Shown here one piece after another: positions 7,556 through 14,118 of a DNA stretch of 21,620 nucleotides. The notes below the pieces were generated by a model. The model worked only from the letters and a program-made list of their open reading frames with translations, was not told where the DNA came from and searched no databases. This stretch comes from a virus. A program made the position numbers and the translations under genes. How positions within the stretch are numbered: the stretch's first letter is position 1; every line of letters starts with the position of its first letter. The DNA lies in IMG/VR virus record IMGVR_UViG_3300000116_000240, positions 1-21,620 of that record. One strand, 5' to 3'.

Positions 7556-8297
7556 CAGCTATGTTGTTTGATGGTTTGTTTTCTTTTAATTGTTGAATAA
7601 TGTTCACCAAGTTAGAATTAATTTGTGACAATTTTACTTGCTTCTGAAGAAATGGTTCAAGATTCTTCCAATTCTTAAATATGTATTTTAAAGCATTCAA
7701 AATATTTTCTTGACTATCATCACCCTTTTGTTTGCAAAGTGTTTTTAAATAGCTTAAAATAGTCTTCATTGCTTTTCCTTGTACTGCATCAATCTTTGCT
7801 GGTGCATCAAAATTCGACAAACAAAATTTGTGATAAATGTCTATTGACATTTTATAAATGGTTTTAGTATCTGTGTTTATAGTATCTGTGTTTGTAGTAT
7901 ATGGTATAGGTTTGTCATTCTGCACAATTGCATTTGTGTTTTTAGACAAATCCATTTGTGTGTTTTCACAATTCCATTTGTCAGAATCAACAAATCTTTG
8001 TGAATCTACAATTGCAAACCATTTTGTTCTGTCATATTTTGCAGAATTAAAATTGTCTTGAAGTATAAAATTCTTGTCAGTTAGTGATTTTAATATTCTT
8101 CTGATTTGACTTTTGGTGAAATAAGGAAACAATTCATCAAAGGCAGACACTGAATTGTATGTCCAGAATCTGTCTTTGTGAAAGTGCTTATTGTTTGCTT
8201 TGTTTTTTTTGATCCAGAAGATAAAATGTTTCATCATTATTGATTCTTCAAGACCAATTTCACTTGCAAGATTTATGTCAAATGAATGTTCCATCAA
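7527..8297 (-). CDS. Winged-helix replication initiation protein (DnaD/replisome organiser type)
   Basis: The 256-residue protein has an N-terminal winged-helix domain typical of phage replication initiators: LASEIGLEESIMMKHFIFWI, then a YNSVSAFDELFPYFTKSQIR segment continuing into RILKSLTDKNFI, and finally a YDRTKWFAI strand. A low-complexity linker follows (residues about 125-147, PYTTNTDTINTDT), encoded by a short tandem repeat. The C-terminal domain, residues about 150-256, is helical and contains GKAMKTILSYLKTLC and ALKYIFKNWKNLEPFLQKQ, resembling replisome-organiser C-termini. The protein probably binds the phage origin and recruits the replication machinery. The neighbouring SSB and nuclease support this. 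Two consecutive Met codons form the start and overlap the upstream stop by four bases. Confidence 0.8.
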   Translation of the reverse strand: MMEHSFDINLASEIGLEESIMMKHFIFWIKKNKANNKHFHKDRFWTYNSVSAFDELFPYFTKSQIRRILKSLTDKNFILQDNFNSAKYDRTKWFAIVDSQRFVDSDKWNCENTQMDLSKNTNAIVQNDKPIPYTTNTDTINTDTKTIYKMSIDIYHKFCLSNFDAPAKIDAVQGKAMKTILSYLKTLCKQKGDDSQENILNALKYIFKNWKNLEPFLQKQVKLSQINSNLVNIIQQLKENKPSNNIADDILAKYRQ

Positions 8298-8500
8298 GAT
8301 GTGATTGCTTTGAAGATGGTAAGTTCTGAAATATTTTTCAGTCTTGCAATCTTCTTAATTTGTGTAAACATCTTGTCATTGTTCTTCAAATAGGAATCAA
8401 GTGTCTTTCTTGTGATACCAAGTTCCTTTGACATATTTGACTTTGTTTCAAACAAGTCAATGAACAATTGTTCTGCTTTATTTTCTGGTGTCCAAATCAT
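8294..8500 (-). CDS. Small helix-turn-helix DNA-binding protein
   Basis: A 68-residue protein that is essentially one helical DNA-binding domain. The segment NMSKELGITRKTLDSYLKN (residues about 22-40) has the alanine/glycine spacing and the turn of a helix-turn-helix, flanked by helices LFIDLFETK and FTQIKKIARLKNISELTIF. The size suits a Cro-like or accessory regulator of the early region. It lies between ssb and the replication initiator. I see no operator pairs nearby, so the target is unknown. Confidence 0.72.
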   Translation of the reverse strand: MIWTPENKAEQLFIDLFETKSNMSKELGITRKTLDSYLKNNDKMFTQIKKIARLKNISELTIFKAITS

Positions 8501-8502
8501 AT

Positions 8503-8964
8503 TTAAAATGGTAAGTCATCAGATTTTGATGGTTGTTGTTTCTTCACTGAAGTGTATCCATCATCAATTGGTTGTCCAGCATTGTCATCCATAACCCAAG
8601 AAACAACTTTGTCAGCTAATTCAAACACTGAATTCAAATCAGTCTTTTTGTTTGCAATACACAAATCAACTGCAACTTTCAATGATGACTGCTTGACAAT
8701 CATCTTTTGTCTTTCTGGATTCTCTGACTTATTAAAACCACCACCAAATGATTGTGTGAAGACTGGTTTTATTTTTGGATAATTGCCATCAGTGAATGTG
8801 TATTCAGCTTCTTGACCAATCACAAACTTTGTTTGGTCTTTTGACTTTGAAGAATATTCACCAGTGTCATCACCAATGGTCACTTCAAACTTGTACATTG
8901 TTCCAAACTTACCATCCCACGTTCCAGTTGGTTGTACGTTTTTTACTATTCCTTTTTTTTGCAT
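8503..8964 (-). CDS. ssb: Single-stranded DNA-binding protein
   Basis: The 153-residue protein has an OB-fold-like N-terminal domain of alternating strands (KGIVKNVQPTGTWDGKFGTM, YKFEVTIGDDTGEY, QTKFVIGQEAEYTF) and a flexible, Lys/Gln-rich C-terminus ending in DDLPF. That acidic, Phe-terminated tip is the feature by which SSB proteins recruit partner enzymes (compare the DDDIPF tip of E. coli SSB). The sequence is not close to cellular SSB, so this is probably a phage-specific type. Its position beside the replication initiator supports the role: covering single-stranded DNA during replication and recombination. Confidence 0.78.
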   Translation of the reverse strand: MQKKGIVKNVQPTGTWDGKFGTMYKFEVTIGDDTGEYSSKSKDQTKFVIGQEAEYTFTDGNYPKIKPVFTQSFGGGFNKSENPERQKMIVKQSSLKVAVDLCIANKKTDLNSVFELADKVVSWVMDDNAGQPIDDGYTSVKKQQPSKSDDLPF

Positions 8965-8975
8965 TGTGTCTTTTT

Positions 8976-9191
8976 TTAAATGTTTCTATTTTTGTTTGCT
9001 GGTCTTCCAAGTTTCACCCATTGTTCAACCGTTCCACCATTGTAAAGTGTGATTTTTCCATCAATCCATTTCTGTCTTTCATCTTGCCATTCTTGATGTT
9101 CAGCATTTAGTTGATTTGAAAGTTGTTGTTCATGTGCATGAACATTTCCATCAAAATGTCTTTGAAGAAATTGATTAAATAATCTTGACAT
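8976..9191 (-). CDS. Small protein of unknown function
   Basis: A 71-residue protein, basic at both ends, reading MSRLFNQFLQRHFDGNVHAH at the start and GGTVEQWVKLGRPANKNRNI at the end. The middle is a charged helix. It is the first gene after a short gap that carries a promoter-like box (9219-9226) and an AACTAAAAA-type leader, so it may be expressed from its own start together with ssb. I do not recognise a family. Confidence 0.65.
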   Translation of the reverse strand: MSRLFNQFLQRHFDGNVHAHEQQLSNQLNAEHQEWQDERQKWIDGKITLYNGGTVEQWVKLGRPANKNRNI

Positions 9192-9218
9192 AATTAGTTT
9201 TTTTAGTTAGTGATTGCG

Positions 9219-9226
9219 TAAAGATA
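9219..9226 (-). promoter_or_regulatory. Candidate Bacteroidota-type -7 box
   Basis: The coding strand reads TATCTTTA, seven of eight positions of the Bacteroidota -7 consensus TAnnTTTG, 27 bases before the start codon at 9191. The leader between them contains AACTAAAAA, as at other gene starts in this region. No clear TTG element is visible at the usual upstream distance, so the call is weak. Confidence 0.33.
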
Positions 9227-9236
9227 GTATAATTTT

Positions 9237-9488
9237 TTATATAGTGTTTGAAATTTCATCAATCTTTTGCATTCCAGTTTCAAGAACAATTGATGTTGAA
9301 TGACCATAAGATTTTTTTAGATCCATTATTCCAAACACTTTTCTTTTTGTGTCTGTAATAATTTTCTTATCTCTTTGTTGTATTTCGTATTCAAGCATTG
9401 TCAAAATGTGAGCATCTGAAAAATCACTTGACTTTATTTCTGCAATCATCCATTGCATTCTGCTTATGAATTGTTTTCTTGTTTCCAT
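9237..9488 (-). CDS. Small helical protein of unknown function
   Basis: An 83-residue, mainly helical, charged protein (RKQFISRMQWMIAEIKS, ILTMLEYEIQQRDKK). The first 25 bases overlap the 3' end of the previous gene in another frame. No motif identifies it. The downstream gap of about 45 bases separates it from the 71-residue gene and holds a possible promoter. Confidence 0.65.
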   Translation of the reverse strand: METRKQFISRMQWMIAEIKSSDFSDAHILTMLEYEIQQRDKKIITDTKRKVFGIMDLKKSYGHSTSIVLETGMQKIDEISNTI

Positions 9489-9736
9489 TCTTCTTGTATT
9501 GAATCAATTGTTTCTTGGTCTTTTTTTGATAGTCTGTAATACAACCACTCTGGAATCTCAAATTCAAATTTTGTTGACCAGTATTGACCATCTTTTTGAA
9601 TTTCTATTTCTTTAATTTTTACCATTGACTTAGGCAAGAACATCATGTGGTTTGCATATTTTGAAAATCTAATTGCAAATGACTTGTCTGTTGAACAATT
9701 CATGATGTATTGTGATTTATTAGTTGTTAAAATCAT
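9464..9736 (-). CDS. Small protein of unknown function
   Basis: A 90-residue protein with a mixed strand/helix sequence, including FAIRFSKYANHMMFLPKSMV, WSTKFEFEIPEWLYYRLSKK and an acidic helical end. The middle (MVKIKEIEIQKDGQYWSTKF) looks like a small beta sheet. The start overlaps the upstream stop by four bases. I recognise no family; its location is in the early regulatory block. Confidence 0.65.
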   Translation of the reverse strand: MILTTNKSQYIMNCSTDKSFAIRFSKYANHMMFLPKSMVKIKEIEIQKDGQYWSTKFEFEIPEWLYYRLSKKDQETIDSIQEEWKQENNS

Positions 9737-10077
9737 AAATGTTTTTTTAGCTGATTAATGACTTGAAGTTGTGAATCTATTCTTTGACTAATTGATTTTA
9801 TTGTGTCAAGAAGTTCTTTCTTGTTACCTGGATAATAATATCCTTTTGAACTTGAACAAATTGGTTCACCTTGATTCCTTAAATGATTGATGATTTTTCG
9901 CAGTCTAACACCATTTAGTTTGTGTTTGGTGTGCATGGTGTATGCAGAACAAATAGTTGTTCCAGACTTCGCATTTGACTTTCCAATGTACTTCTTCAAT
10001 CCATTCTTGACTGATTGAGCAATCTGCAATTCTTCATCAGAAAGATTGTGTGTGTTGTCTTCAAAGTTTTTAAGCAT
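9733..10077 (-). CDS. Helix-turn-helix-like protein, probable early regulator
   Basis: This 114-residue protein has a winged-helix-like middle: SAYTMHTKHKLNGVRLRKII, then NHLRNQGEPICSSSKGYYYP, which reads as a recognition helix followed by a beta-wing with a Ser-Ser-Lys-Gly-Tyr turn. Before it is an acidic helix (NLSDEELQIAQSVKNGLKKY) and after it a C-terminal coiled helix (DTIKSISQRIDSQLQVINQL) that could dimerise. The layout suggests DNA binding and regulation or replication control. It overlaps the methyltransferase stop by eight bases. Confidence 0.68.
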   Translation of the reverse strand: MLKNFEDNTHNLSDEELQIAQSVKNGLKKYIGKSNAKSGTTICSAYTMHTKHKLNGVRLRKIINHLRNQGEPICSSSKGYYYPGNKKELLDTIKSISQRIDSQLQVINQLKKHL

Positions 10078-11311
10078 TGTATATGTTTTTAAGTATTGAT
10101 TGGATCACTGGAACTGAAATTGTGTTTCCCATCTGTTTGTAAAGTTGTGTATCTGATTGAACTTCTTGACAAATATTGTGTTCTTCATCTGTAAAACCTT
10201 GCAGTCTGAAACATTCCAAAGGTGTCAACCTTCTTATTTTTTTATCATATTCAACTGCTTGTGAATTTTTTGAATCAAGACAATAGGATTTGCCATCTGA
10301 TTTTGAAAGGTGTCCAGAACCACCAGCATTTTTGTTCTTCTGAACTGATGGTCTGTTTGTGCTTCTTGTATGTGTTGAATGTACCTTGATAAAATTTGCA
10401 CCTTTATAAACACCACAAGCATGGCCAGGTGACTGAAGTGTTGATGCTATTTCTGGATTTACATTTGATGACTGCAAATTTTTAGTGTTTTCAATTATTG
10501 ATTTTATTGCCTTATTTGACAAATAGTATTTTTTATCAATTTCAATAAAGTTGTTATTAGTTGAAATCTTGTTGCATCTTGCAGTCAAACAATCTACAAA
10601 TTCACTTTCAGAATTTAATGGTTTGAATTTATTAAATTTTTGATTTTCTTGTAAATAATTGTAAGCAATATTTGACAATATATATTTTGAATTTGGATTG
10701 TCTTGAAGTATATCTTTCAATGTAATTGTCAACGGTTCACCAACTGGAAATGAAAATTGTCTTGCTTCTTTAAAACCGACAATAAATATTCTTTCTCTAT
10801 TCTGTGGCAATCCAAAGTCTTTTGTATTTAATACTTTGTAATGTATATGATACCCAAGACCATCAATGTCAGTCAGAAACATTTGGTCATTTACTGAACC
10901 ACCAGTTCCAGATAGTTTGTCTTTTATGATTTGAAATGTTCTTCCATTATCATGATTGATAAGACCTTTGACATTCTCTAATATGAAACACTTTGGTTGA
11001 TTGATCCTGATAAATTCAGACAAGGTGTAAAACAATGTTCCGTTTGTTGGACATTCAAAACCTTTTCTTTTTCCAGCTATTGAAAATGACTGACATGGAA
11101 AACCAGCAACATACAAATCAAGTTGTGGAAAGTCTGTTGGTCTTGTTGTGATGTCTTCAAACATCTGTTGTGGTTTGTGTAATGCTTCATATGAAGTTCT
11201 TGCATACTTGTCAATGTCACAAGCAAACAAGACTTGATGTTCAATACCAAGTCTTTTCAATGCAGTTTCTGGTGAACCAACACCACTGAAGTCTGTTCCT
11301 ATTTTTAACAT
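10070..11311 (-). CDS. Orphan C5-cytosine DNA methyltransferase
   Basis: The enzyme transfers methyl groups from SAM to cytosine C5 in specific sequences. Counting from the 429-codon frame, motifs are complete: motif I GTDFSGVGSPETALKRLG (residues 21-38), motif IV AGFPCQSFSIAGKRKG with catalytic Cys89, motif VI ENVKGL (128-133), motif VIII QNRERIFIVGF (186-196), motif IX RRLTPLECFRLQGF (376-389) and motif X QMGNTISVPV (409-418). I choose the ATG at 11311 (MLKIGTDFSG), 16 codons inside the longest frame, because an upstream gene ends exactly there in an ATGTTAA overlap; the longest frame opens at 11359. The variable region between motifs VIII and IX is about 180 residues, roughly twice that of M.HhaI and closer to multi-specific phage enzymes. 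No partner endonuclease is adjacent, so the role is probably protecting phage DNA. Confidence 0.95.
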   Translation of the reverse strand: MLKIGTDFSGVGSPETALKRLGIEHQVLFACDIDKYARTSYEALHKPQQMFEDITTRPTDFPQLDLYVAGFPCQSFSIAGKRKGFECPTNGTLFYTLSEFIRINQPKCFILENVKGLINHDNGRTFQIIKDKLSGTGGSVNDQMFLTDIDGLGYHIHYKVLNTKDFGLPQNRERIFIVGFKEARQFSFPVGEPLTITLKDILQDNPNSKYILSNIAYNYLQENQKFNKFKPLNSESEFVDCLTARCNKISTNNNFIEIDKKYYLSNKAIKSIIENTKNLQSSNVNPEIASTLQSPGHACGVYKGANFIKVHSTHTRSTNRPSVQKNKNAGGSGHLSKSDGKSYCLDSKNSQAVEYDKKIRRLTPLECFRLQGFTDEEHNICQEVQSDTQLYKQMGNTISVPVIQSILKNIYNA

Positions 11312-11472
11312 AGCTGACAAAGTGTTTTCATCCAAAACTTTCTTTTTTTCAATGCACACATTGAAATATTAATATTGTAATGTATTGACAAATATCTTTG
11401 AACAACATTCAAAGACTTGTTTCTTTTGTGTGCATATTTCATCACTTGTCTAATCAATGACTTTTTAAACAT
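11305..11472 (-). CDS. Small basic protein before the methyltransferase
   Basis: This 55-codon frame reads MFKKSLIRQVMKYAHKRNKS and continues with LNVVQRYLSIHYNINIS, ending in a Cys-rich tail. It fits exactly between its neighbours: its ATG overlaps the TAA of the preceding gene (AATGTTTAA) and its TAA overlaps the chosen ATG of the methyltransferase (ATGTTAA). The protein is highly basic, and the middle could form a helix-turn-helix, so nucleic-acid binding or control of the methyltransferase is conceivable, but no family is recognised. Confidence 0.6.
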   Translation of the reverse strand: MFKKSLIRQVMKYAHKRNKSLNVVQRYLSIHYNINISMCALKKRKFWMKTLCQLC

Positions 11473-11722
11473 TTTGTAAATGATTTAATTGTTCAACATT
11501 TATTTTTGTTATTTTCAAACACATATTGACAACCCTTTTTTGCCATCTTATATTTGCAAGTCTGGTGATTTCAACTTCATGATTTAGTTTTGCACAACCA
11601 AACAATGAAATCATAAATGGTTCATTTGCACGTTTTCTTGCATTTTTCCACCTTTCAGCAGAATGCCATTTTGCATTTGAAAGGTCTTGCAAGTCTTCAA
11701 TTAATAAATCCAATTCATTCAT
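11465..11722 (-). CDS. Small protein of unknown function
   Basis: An 85-residue helical protein starting MNELDLLIEDLQDLSNAKWH, with an internal basic stretch (AERWKNARKRANEPF) and EVEITRLANIRWQKRVV near the end. The alternation of acidic and basic helices suggests oligomerisation. Its start region, TATAACAACTAAAAA followed by ATGAATGAATT, is nearly identical to that of the gene before it, so the two may share a translation signal or a duplicated start. I do not recognise a family. Confidence 0.65.
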   Translation of the reverse strand: MNELDLLIEDLQDLSNAKWHSAERWKNARKRANEPFMISLFGCAKLNHEVEITRLANIRWQKRVVNMCLKITKINVEQLNHLQNV

Positions 11723-11734
11723 AATCTTTATTTT

Positions 11735-11836
11735 TTAGTTGTTATAAGTATCTTGAACCCATTCTTGTTCATTTGAACCTAATTGGTCATAGTCCATTCC
11801 AAATTCCATATTTGCAATTTTGTCTAATTCATTCAT
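11735..11836 (-). CDS. Very small acidic protein
   Basis: A 33-residue frame, MNELDKIANMEFGMDYDQLG followed by SNEQEWVQDTYNN, sits between the hairpin at 11859-11875 and the 85-residue gene. It has the same A-rich leader and the same first four residues (MNEL) as that gene. It is acidic and could be a peptide inhibitor or a leader, but nothing beyond the clean frame and the leader supports its translation. Confidence 0.5.
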   Translation of the reverse strand: MNELDKIANMEFGMDYDQLGSNEQEWVQDTYNN

Positions 11837-11858
11837 GTTTTTAGTTGTTATAGGTTAA

Positions 11859-11875
11859 AGGAGCATTACGCTCCT
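11859..11875. terminator. Hairpin after the 53-codon gene, terminator-like on both strands
   Basis: AGGAGC and GCTCCT form a perfect six-base-pair stem with a five-base loop, starting six bases beyond the stop codon of the 53-codon gene. On the plus strand the stem is followed by six T; on the minus strand, where the genes lie, it is followed by TTTAACC, a short T run. It could stop transcription of the cassette or stabilise its mRNA end. Confidence 0.5.
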
Positions 11876-11880
11876 ATTTT

Positions 11881-12042
11881 TTATTCAGTTAGTAAAAGTA
11901 CCTCACAATAATAATCACGAATTTTAGCTATTCGTTTTATTTCTTTTAGTTTAGTTTGTGCCTCTTTAAGAGTTTCGCAAACCTCTCTTACTCTATATTG
12001 AGGAATAGCATTTTTTCCGTTGTTTTCAATTAAGTAGTACAT
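11881..12042 (-). CDS. Small protein of unknown function in a cassette of distinct composition
   Basis: A 53-residue frame starting MYYLIENNGKNAIPQYRVRE, then a charged helix (CETLKEAQTKLKEIKRIAK) and a strand (RDYYCEVLLLTE). The strand-helix-strand layout suggests a small compact domain. The gene is set off from both sides: an AT-rich gap with a promoter-like box upstream and a hairpin immediately downstream. Its codons look unlike those of its neighbours: three of seven Glu are GAG, Leu is CTA, TTA or CTT, and CpG is relatively frequent (four in 162 bases). This suggests a later acquisition. I do not recognise the family. Confidence 0.65.
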   Translation of the reverse strand: MYYLIENNGKNAIPQYRVREVCETLKEAQTKLKEIKRIAKIRDYYCEVLLLTE

Positions 12043-12173
12043 AATAGTAGTTGTTTTTTTAGTTATTAATTTGTTTGATGTTGTAAATGTACAAAGATTA
12101 TTTGATTGTGCAAATAATTACACAATAAACTTCACAATGATTTTCAACAATGAATTGTTAAATCTTTAATATA
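12043..12173. other. AT-rich intergenic region, the longest non-coding gap in the window
   Basis: About 130 bases lie between the stop of the 48-codon gene and the start of the 53-codon gene. The region is very AT-rich and contains several CACAAT/ATTGTG-like words and the promoter-like box at 12092-12099. I see no open frame of note, no tRNA and no iteron array. It separates the lysis/phosphoesterase block from the early block, the natural place for an early promoter. Confidence 0.6.
12092..12099 (-). promoter_or_regulatory. Candidate Bacteroidota-type -7 box for the early block
   Basis: The coding strand reads AATCTTTG, seven of eight matches to TATCTTTG and conserving TTTG of the TAnnTTTG consensus. 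It lies 49 bases before the start codon at 12042, in the largest intergenic gap. A TTG occurs upstream but with a longer spacing than usual, so the call is weak. Confidence 0.33.
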
Positions 12174-12320
12174 CTATGATTTACTGAAGATAAATATATT
12201 TATTCTAATGAATAGAATATACAATTGTACTTCCAAGTATGGATGGTATTCATCTGGATCGAAATGTCTAATTCCAAACAACAACCCTTTGACAAAATCA
12301 ATGTTCATTCCTATGTTCAT
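12174..12320 (-). CDS. Small conserved phage protein with hydrophobic C-terminus
   Basis: The 48-residue frame begins MNIGMNIDFVKGLLFGIRHF and continues DPDEYHPYLEVQLYILFIRINIFIF. Small proteins with the pattern GLLFGIRHFxPDExxPYxEVQxYxxF seem familiar from Bacteroidota phages, but their function is unknown to me. The C-terminal 20 residues are hydrophobic enough for membrane association. The ATG overlaps the TGA of the phosphoesterase by four bases (ATGA), strong support for translation. Confidence 0.68.
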   Translation of the reverse strand: MNIGMNIDFVKGLLFGIRHFDPDEYHPYLEVQLYILFIRINIFIFSKS

Positions 12321-13525
12321 AGATTAAAGAATTGATGACAAACCATTCCTTCTGATTTATGCCAGATGAATGATTCAGCAGATTGAACATTCTGAACATA
12401 TCCTTTCAAATTGTGCCAGGCATCTGTTCCACTTAATGAACGCATGAATCGAATCACACAACCTTTCTGTTCATCTATTGTTTGGAACTTAATCTGTTTC
12501 TTGTGATGAAAGTGTCCAATGTGCCATTCATGAAACTTTGTGTCTGACCACAATTCTTTCTTTTCTGATGCCATAAGCAAAGGCAAGTCAGCAATCTTTT
12601 CATTGTTTCCATGTGTCAAACCAATCAAGTTCTGACCATACTTGAAATACTTTCTTGGTGTTGCATCATTGTTGATTGTGACATTCTTGTTGTTTCTGAA
12701 CCATGCTTGAAGTGAATCACCAAGATAGTATGACCGTTCAAAGTCATGATTTCCTTGCACAACTACAACTTCAACATCAGCAACTTGCATCAGCTTTTCA
12801 ATACCTTCAACAATCAACCTTCTTCCGTTTCTGAATGTCTTCATCCAACGCAAATCTTCATCTTGTGGTGTGTTGTTGCTTGTGGTGTTTTCTTTTCTGT
12901 CTGAATTGAAGAAGTCATTTCCAACTGGAAACAATATTTTGTCAATGCTGAATGGTTTTGATTTGTGTATTAAGTCATCAATTGCTAAATGAAATCTTTC
13001 TGATGCAATCTTTGTGTCATAGTCTTCACCAGTTTCACCATTCCAGCAAAGTTTTCCAAAGTGCAAATCAAAGATGTTTACTTCAAGCAAGTGACTTCCA
13101 TCTTTGTGTGTTCTTTTTATTGCTTTAGGTGAATGATTGACAAAGTCTTGATGTAGTTCATCAATTATTCTTTTGCGTTTCTCTATGGACTTATTTCGCA
13201 AAAGTTGTGCTTTGACCTGGAACAATTCTTCAGTCACCATTCGACCATCAATTTGTGCTGAAACTTCCCATTTGTTTATGTTGTACTTTTCGACAAAGAA
13301 TTTTGTCAAATCTACTTTGGCAACATCAAGAAGTTGTTCAAGTGTTTTGATTCTTGCACTTGATTTTGAAGTGACATTTAGATTCTTTTTGTCTTGTGAA
13401 GTTTCAATTTTATCTGACTGCAACATCAACTTCATAAGATGCAATTGTTCATCTTCTGAAAGTCTTCTGAATTCTTTGATGTATGGTCTTATAAATTCAG
13501 ACCATCTTGGTCTGTAAGGCTTCAT
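12317..13525 (-). CDS. Calcineurin-like metallophosphoesterase
   Basis: The 402-residue protein carries the full set of metal ligands of the calcineurin-like phosphoesterase fold: DLHFGK (D153, H155), GNDFFNSD (202-209), GNHDFE (258-263), THGNNE (304-309) and HIGHFHHKK (335-343). About 140 N-terminal residues precede the domain and include a charged helix and a possible helix-turn-helix (WEVSAQIDGRMVTEELFQVK). The enzyme should hydrolyse a phosphodiester, such as nucleic acid or a nucleotide, using two metal ions. It is encoded downstream of the lysis genes, with which it is translationally coupled (ATGA overlap). Its substrate and purpose in the phage are unknown. It is too long and too divergent to call SbcD or Mre11. 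Confidence 0.88.
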   Translation of the reverse strand: MKPYRPRWSEFIRPYIKEFRRLSEDEQLHLMKLMLQSDKIETSQDKKNLNVTSKSSARIKTLEQLLDVAKVDLTKFFVEKYNINKWEVSAQIDGRMVTEELFQVKAQLLRNKSIEKRKRIIDELHQDFVNHSPKAIKRTHKDGSHLLEVNIFDLHFGKLCWNGETGEDYDTKIASERFHLAIDDLIHKSKPFSIDKILFPVGNDFFNSDRKENTTSNNTPQDEDLRWMKTFRNGRRLIVEGIEKLMQVADVEVVVVQGNHDFERSYYLGDSLQAWFRNNKNVTINNDATPRKYFKYGQNLIGLTHGNNEKIADLPLLMASEKKELWSDTKFHEWHIGHFHHKKQIKFQTIDEQKGCVIRFMRSLSGTDAWHNLKGYVQNVQSAESFIWHKSEGMVCHQFFNL

Positions 13526-13749
13526 TTACAATGACATGATTTGTTTTCAAAAAATGAAAGACATAGTGGTGCAACTGCAACAAGTGTCATTGCAACCACC
13601 ATCCAGGACAATGGATTTGTTTGCAAATAGTTTGCTATTATTCCAACCAATACACCACTGATTGTTCTTTTTGCTGACCATTTTTTGTTCTTATCTTTCA
13701 ATAAGTCTGGCAATATTGTCAATGCTTCTTTTAAAATTGTGCTTTTCAT
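13522..13749 (-). CDS. Holin-like small membrane protein
   Basis: The 75-residue protein has a charged N-terminal helix (ILKEALTILPDLLKDKNKKW) followed by two hydrophobic segments, residues about 29-43 (TISGVLVGIIANYLQ) and 46-67 (PLSWMVVAMTLVAVAPLCLS), and a short tail ending in CHCK. Two membrane spans, small size and a place directly after the endolysin gene fit a class II holin that would permeabilise the inner membrane. There is no experimental-style proof in the sequence, and other small membrane proteins would look the same. Confidence 0.65.
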   Translation of the reverse strand: MKSTILKEALTILPDLLKDKNKKWSAKRTISGVLVGIIANYLQTNPLSWMVVAMTLVAVAPLCLSFFENKSCHCK

Positions 13750-13758
13750 AGTTTGTTT

Positions 13759-14118
13759 TTAATATAAGAACATTACTTCTTGTGGCAATGTCATGTCACA
13801 ATCAGCATGAATGAAAGTTTTTGCAATTCCTATTCTTGTAAAACCAGCACTCATCAAACCATTTACAATTTGAAGTCTTTGAAATGATGATTTGCAAGAT
13901 ATATCAATTGCATTTCCACGCAAATGTGAAGAATTTGGTTTTCCATTTACTTCTTGATTTTTAGCTTCTGACCTCCATGAAGATGTGATTTTGAACGGAA
14001 CATCTGCAATTTCTCTGGCATCATCAATCATCTTTAAAAGTTCTGGATTCATTTTGTTGAAGCAATTGACACCATCACAAGTAAATTCTTCTTTTATAAA
14101 ATACTTTAAATCAGCCAT
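13759..14118 (-). CDS. M15-family peptidoglycan peptidase, probable endolysin
   Basis: A compact 119-residue catalytic domain of the peptidase M15 (VanY/DUF882-like) type. The core zinc-binding segment NSSHLRGNAIDI places His65 and Asp72, and FIHADCD supplies His104. The preceding ITSSWRSEAKN stretch is the usual substrate-cleft motif. Two cysteines near the N-terminus (C14, C19) are a common family feature. There is no signal peptide, so export would depend on a holin. The enzyme probably cuts peptide cross-links in the host cell wall at lysis. The ATG at 14118 overlaps the stop of the small membrane protein gene, so the two are coupled. Confidence 0.88.
   Translation of the reverse strand: MADLKYFIKEEFTCDGVNCFNKMNPELLKMIDDAREIADVPFKITSSWRSEAKNQEVNGKPNSSHLRGNAIDISCKSSFQRLQIVNGLMSAGFTRIGIAKTFIHADCDMTLPQEVMFLY

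Noticed and set aside
7860-7900. Short tandem repeat of AGTATCTGTGTTT on the plus strand
   Set aside because: It encodes the TNTDTINTDT linker of the replication initiator, a common low-complexity linker, not an iteron array: two to three copies only.
8796-9110. 104-codon plus-strand frame with hydrophobic stretches
   Set aside because: It is antisense to ssb and the 71-residue gene; the hydrophobic runs come from complement of Lys/Glu-rich coding sequence.
11312-11359. Longer methyltransferase N-terminus (MCIEKKK and so on)
   Set aside because: It overlaps the 55-codon gene over its whole length, and C5 methyltransferases usually start just before motif I; the ATG at 11311 fits better.
11364-11380. 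AATATTAATATT palindrome
   Set aside because: It lies inside the 55-codon gene and is a simple AT-rich palindrome without loop or T tail.
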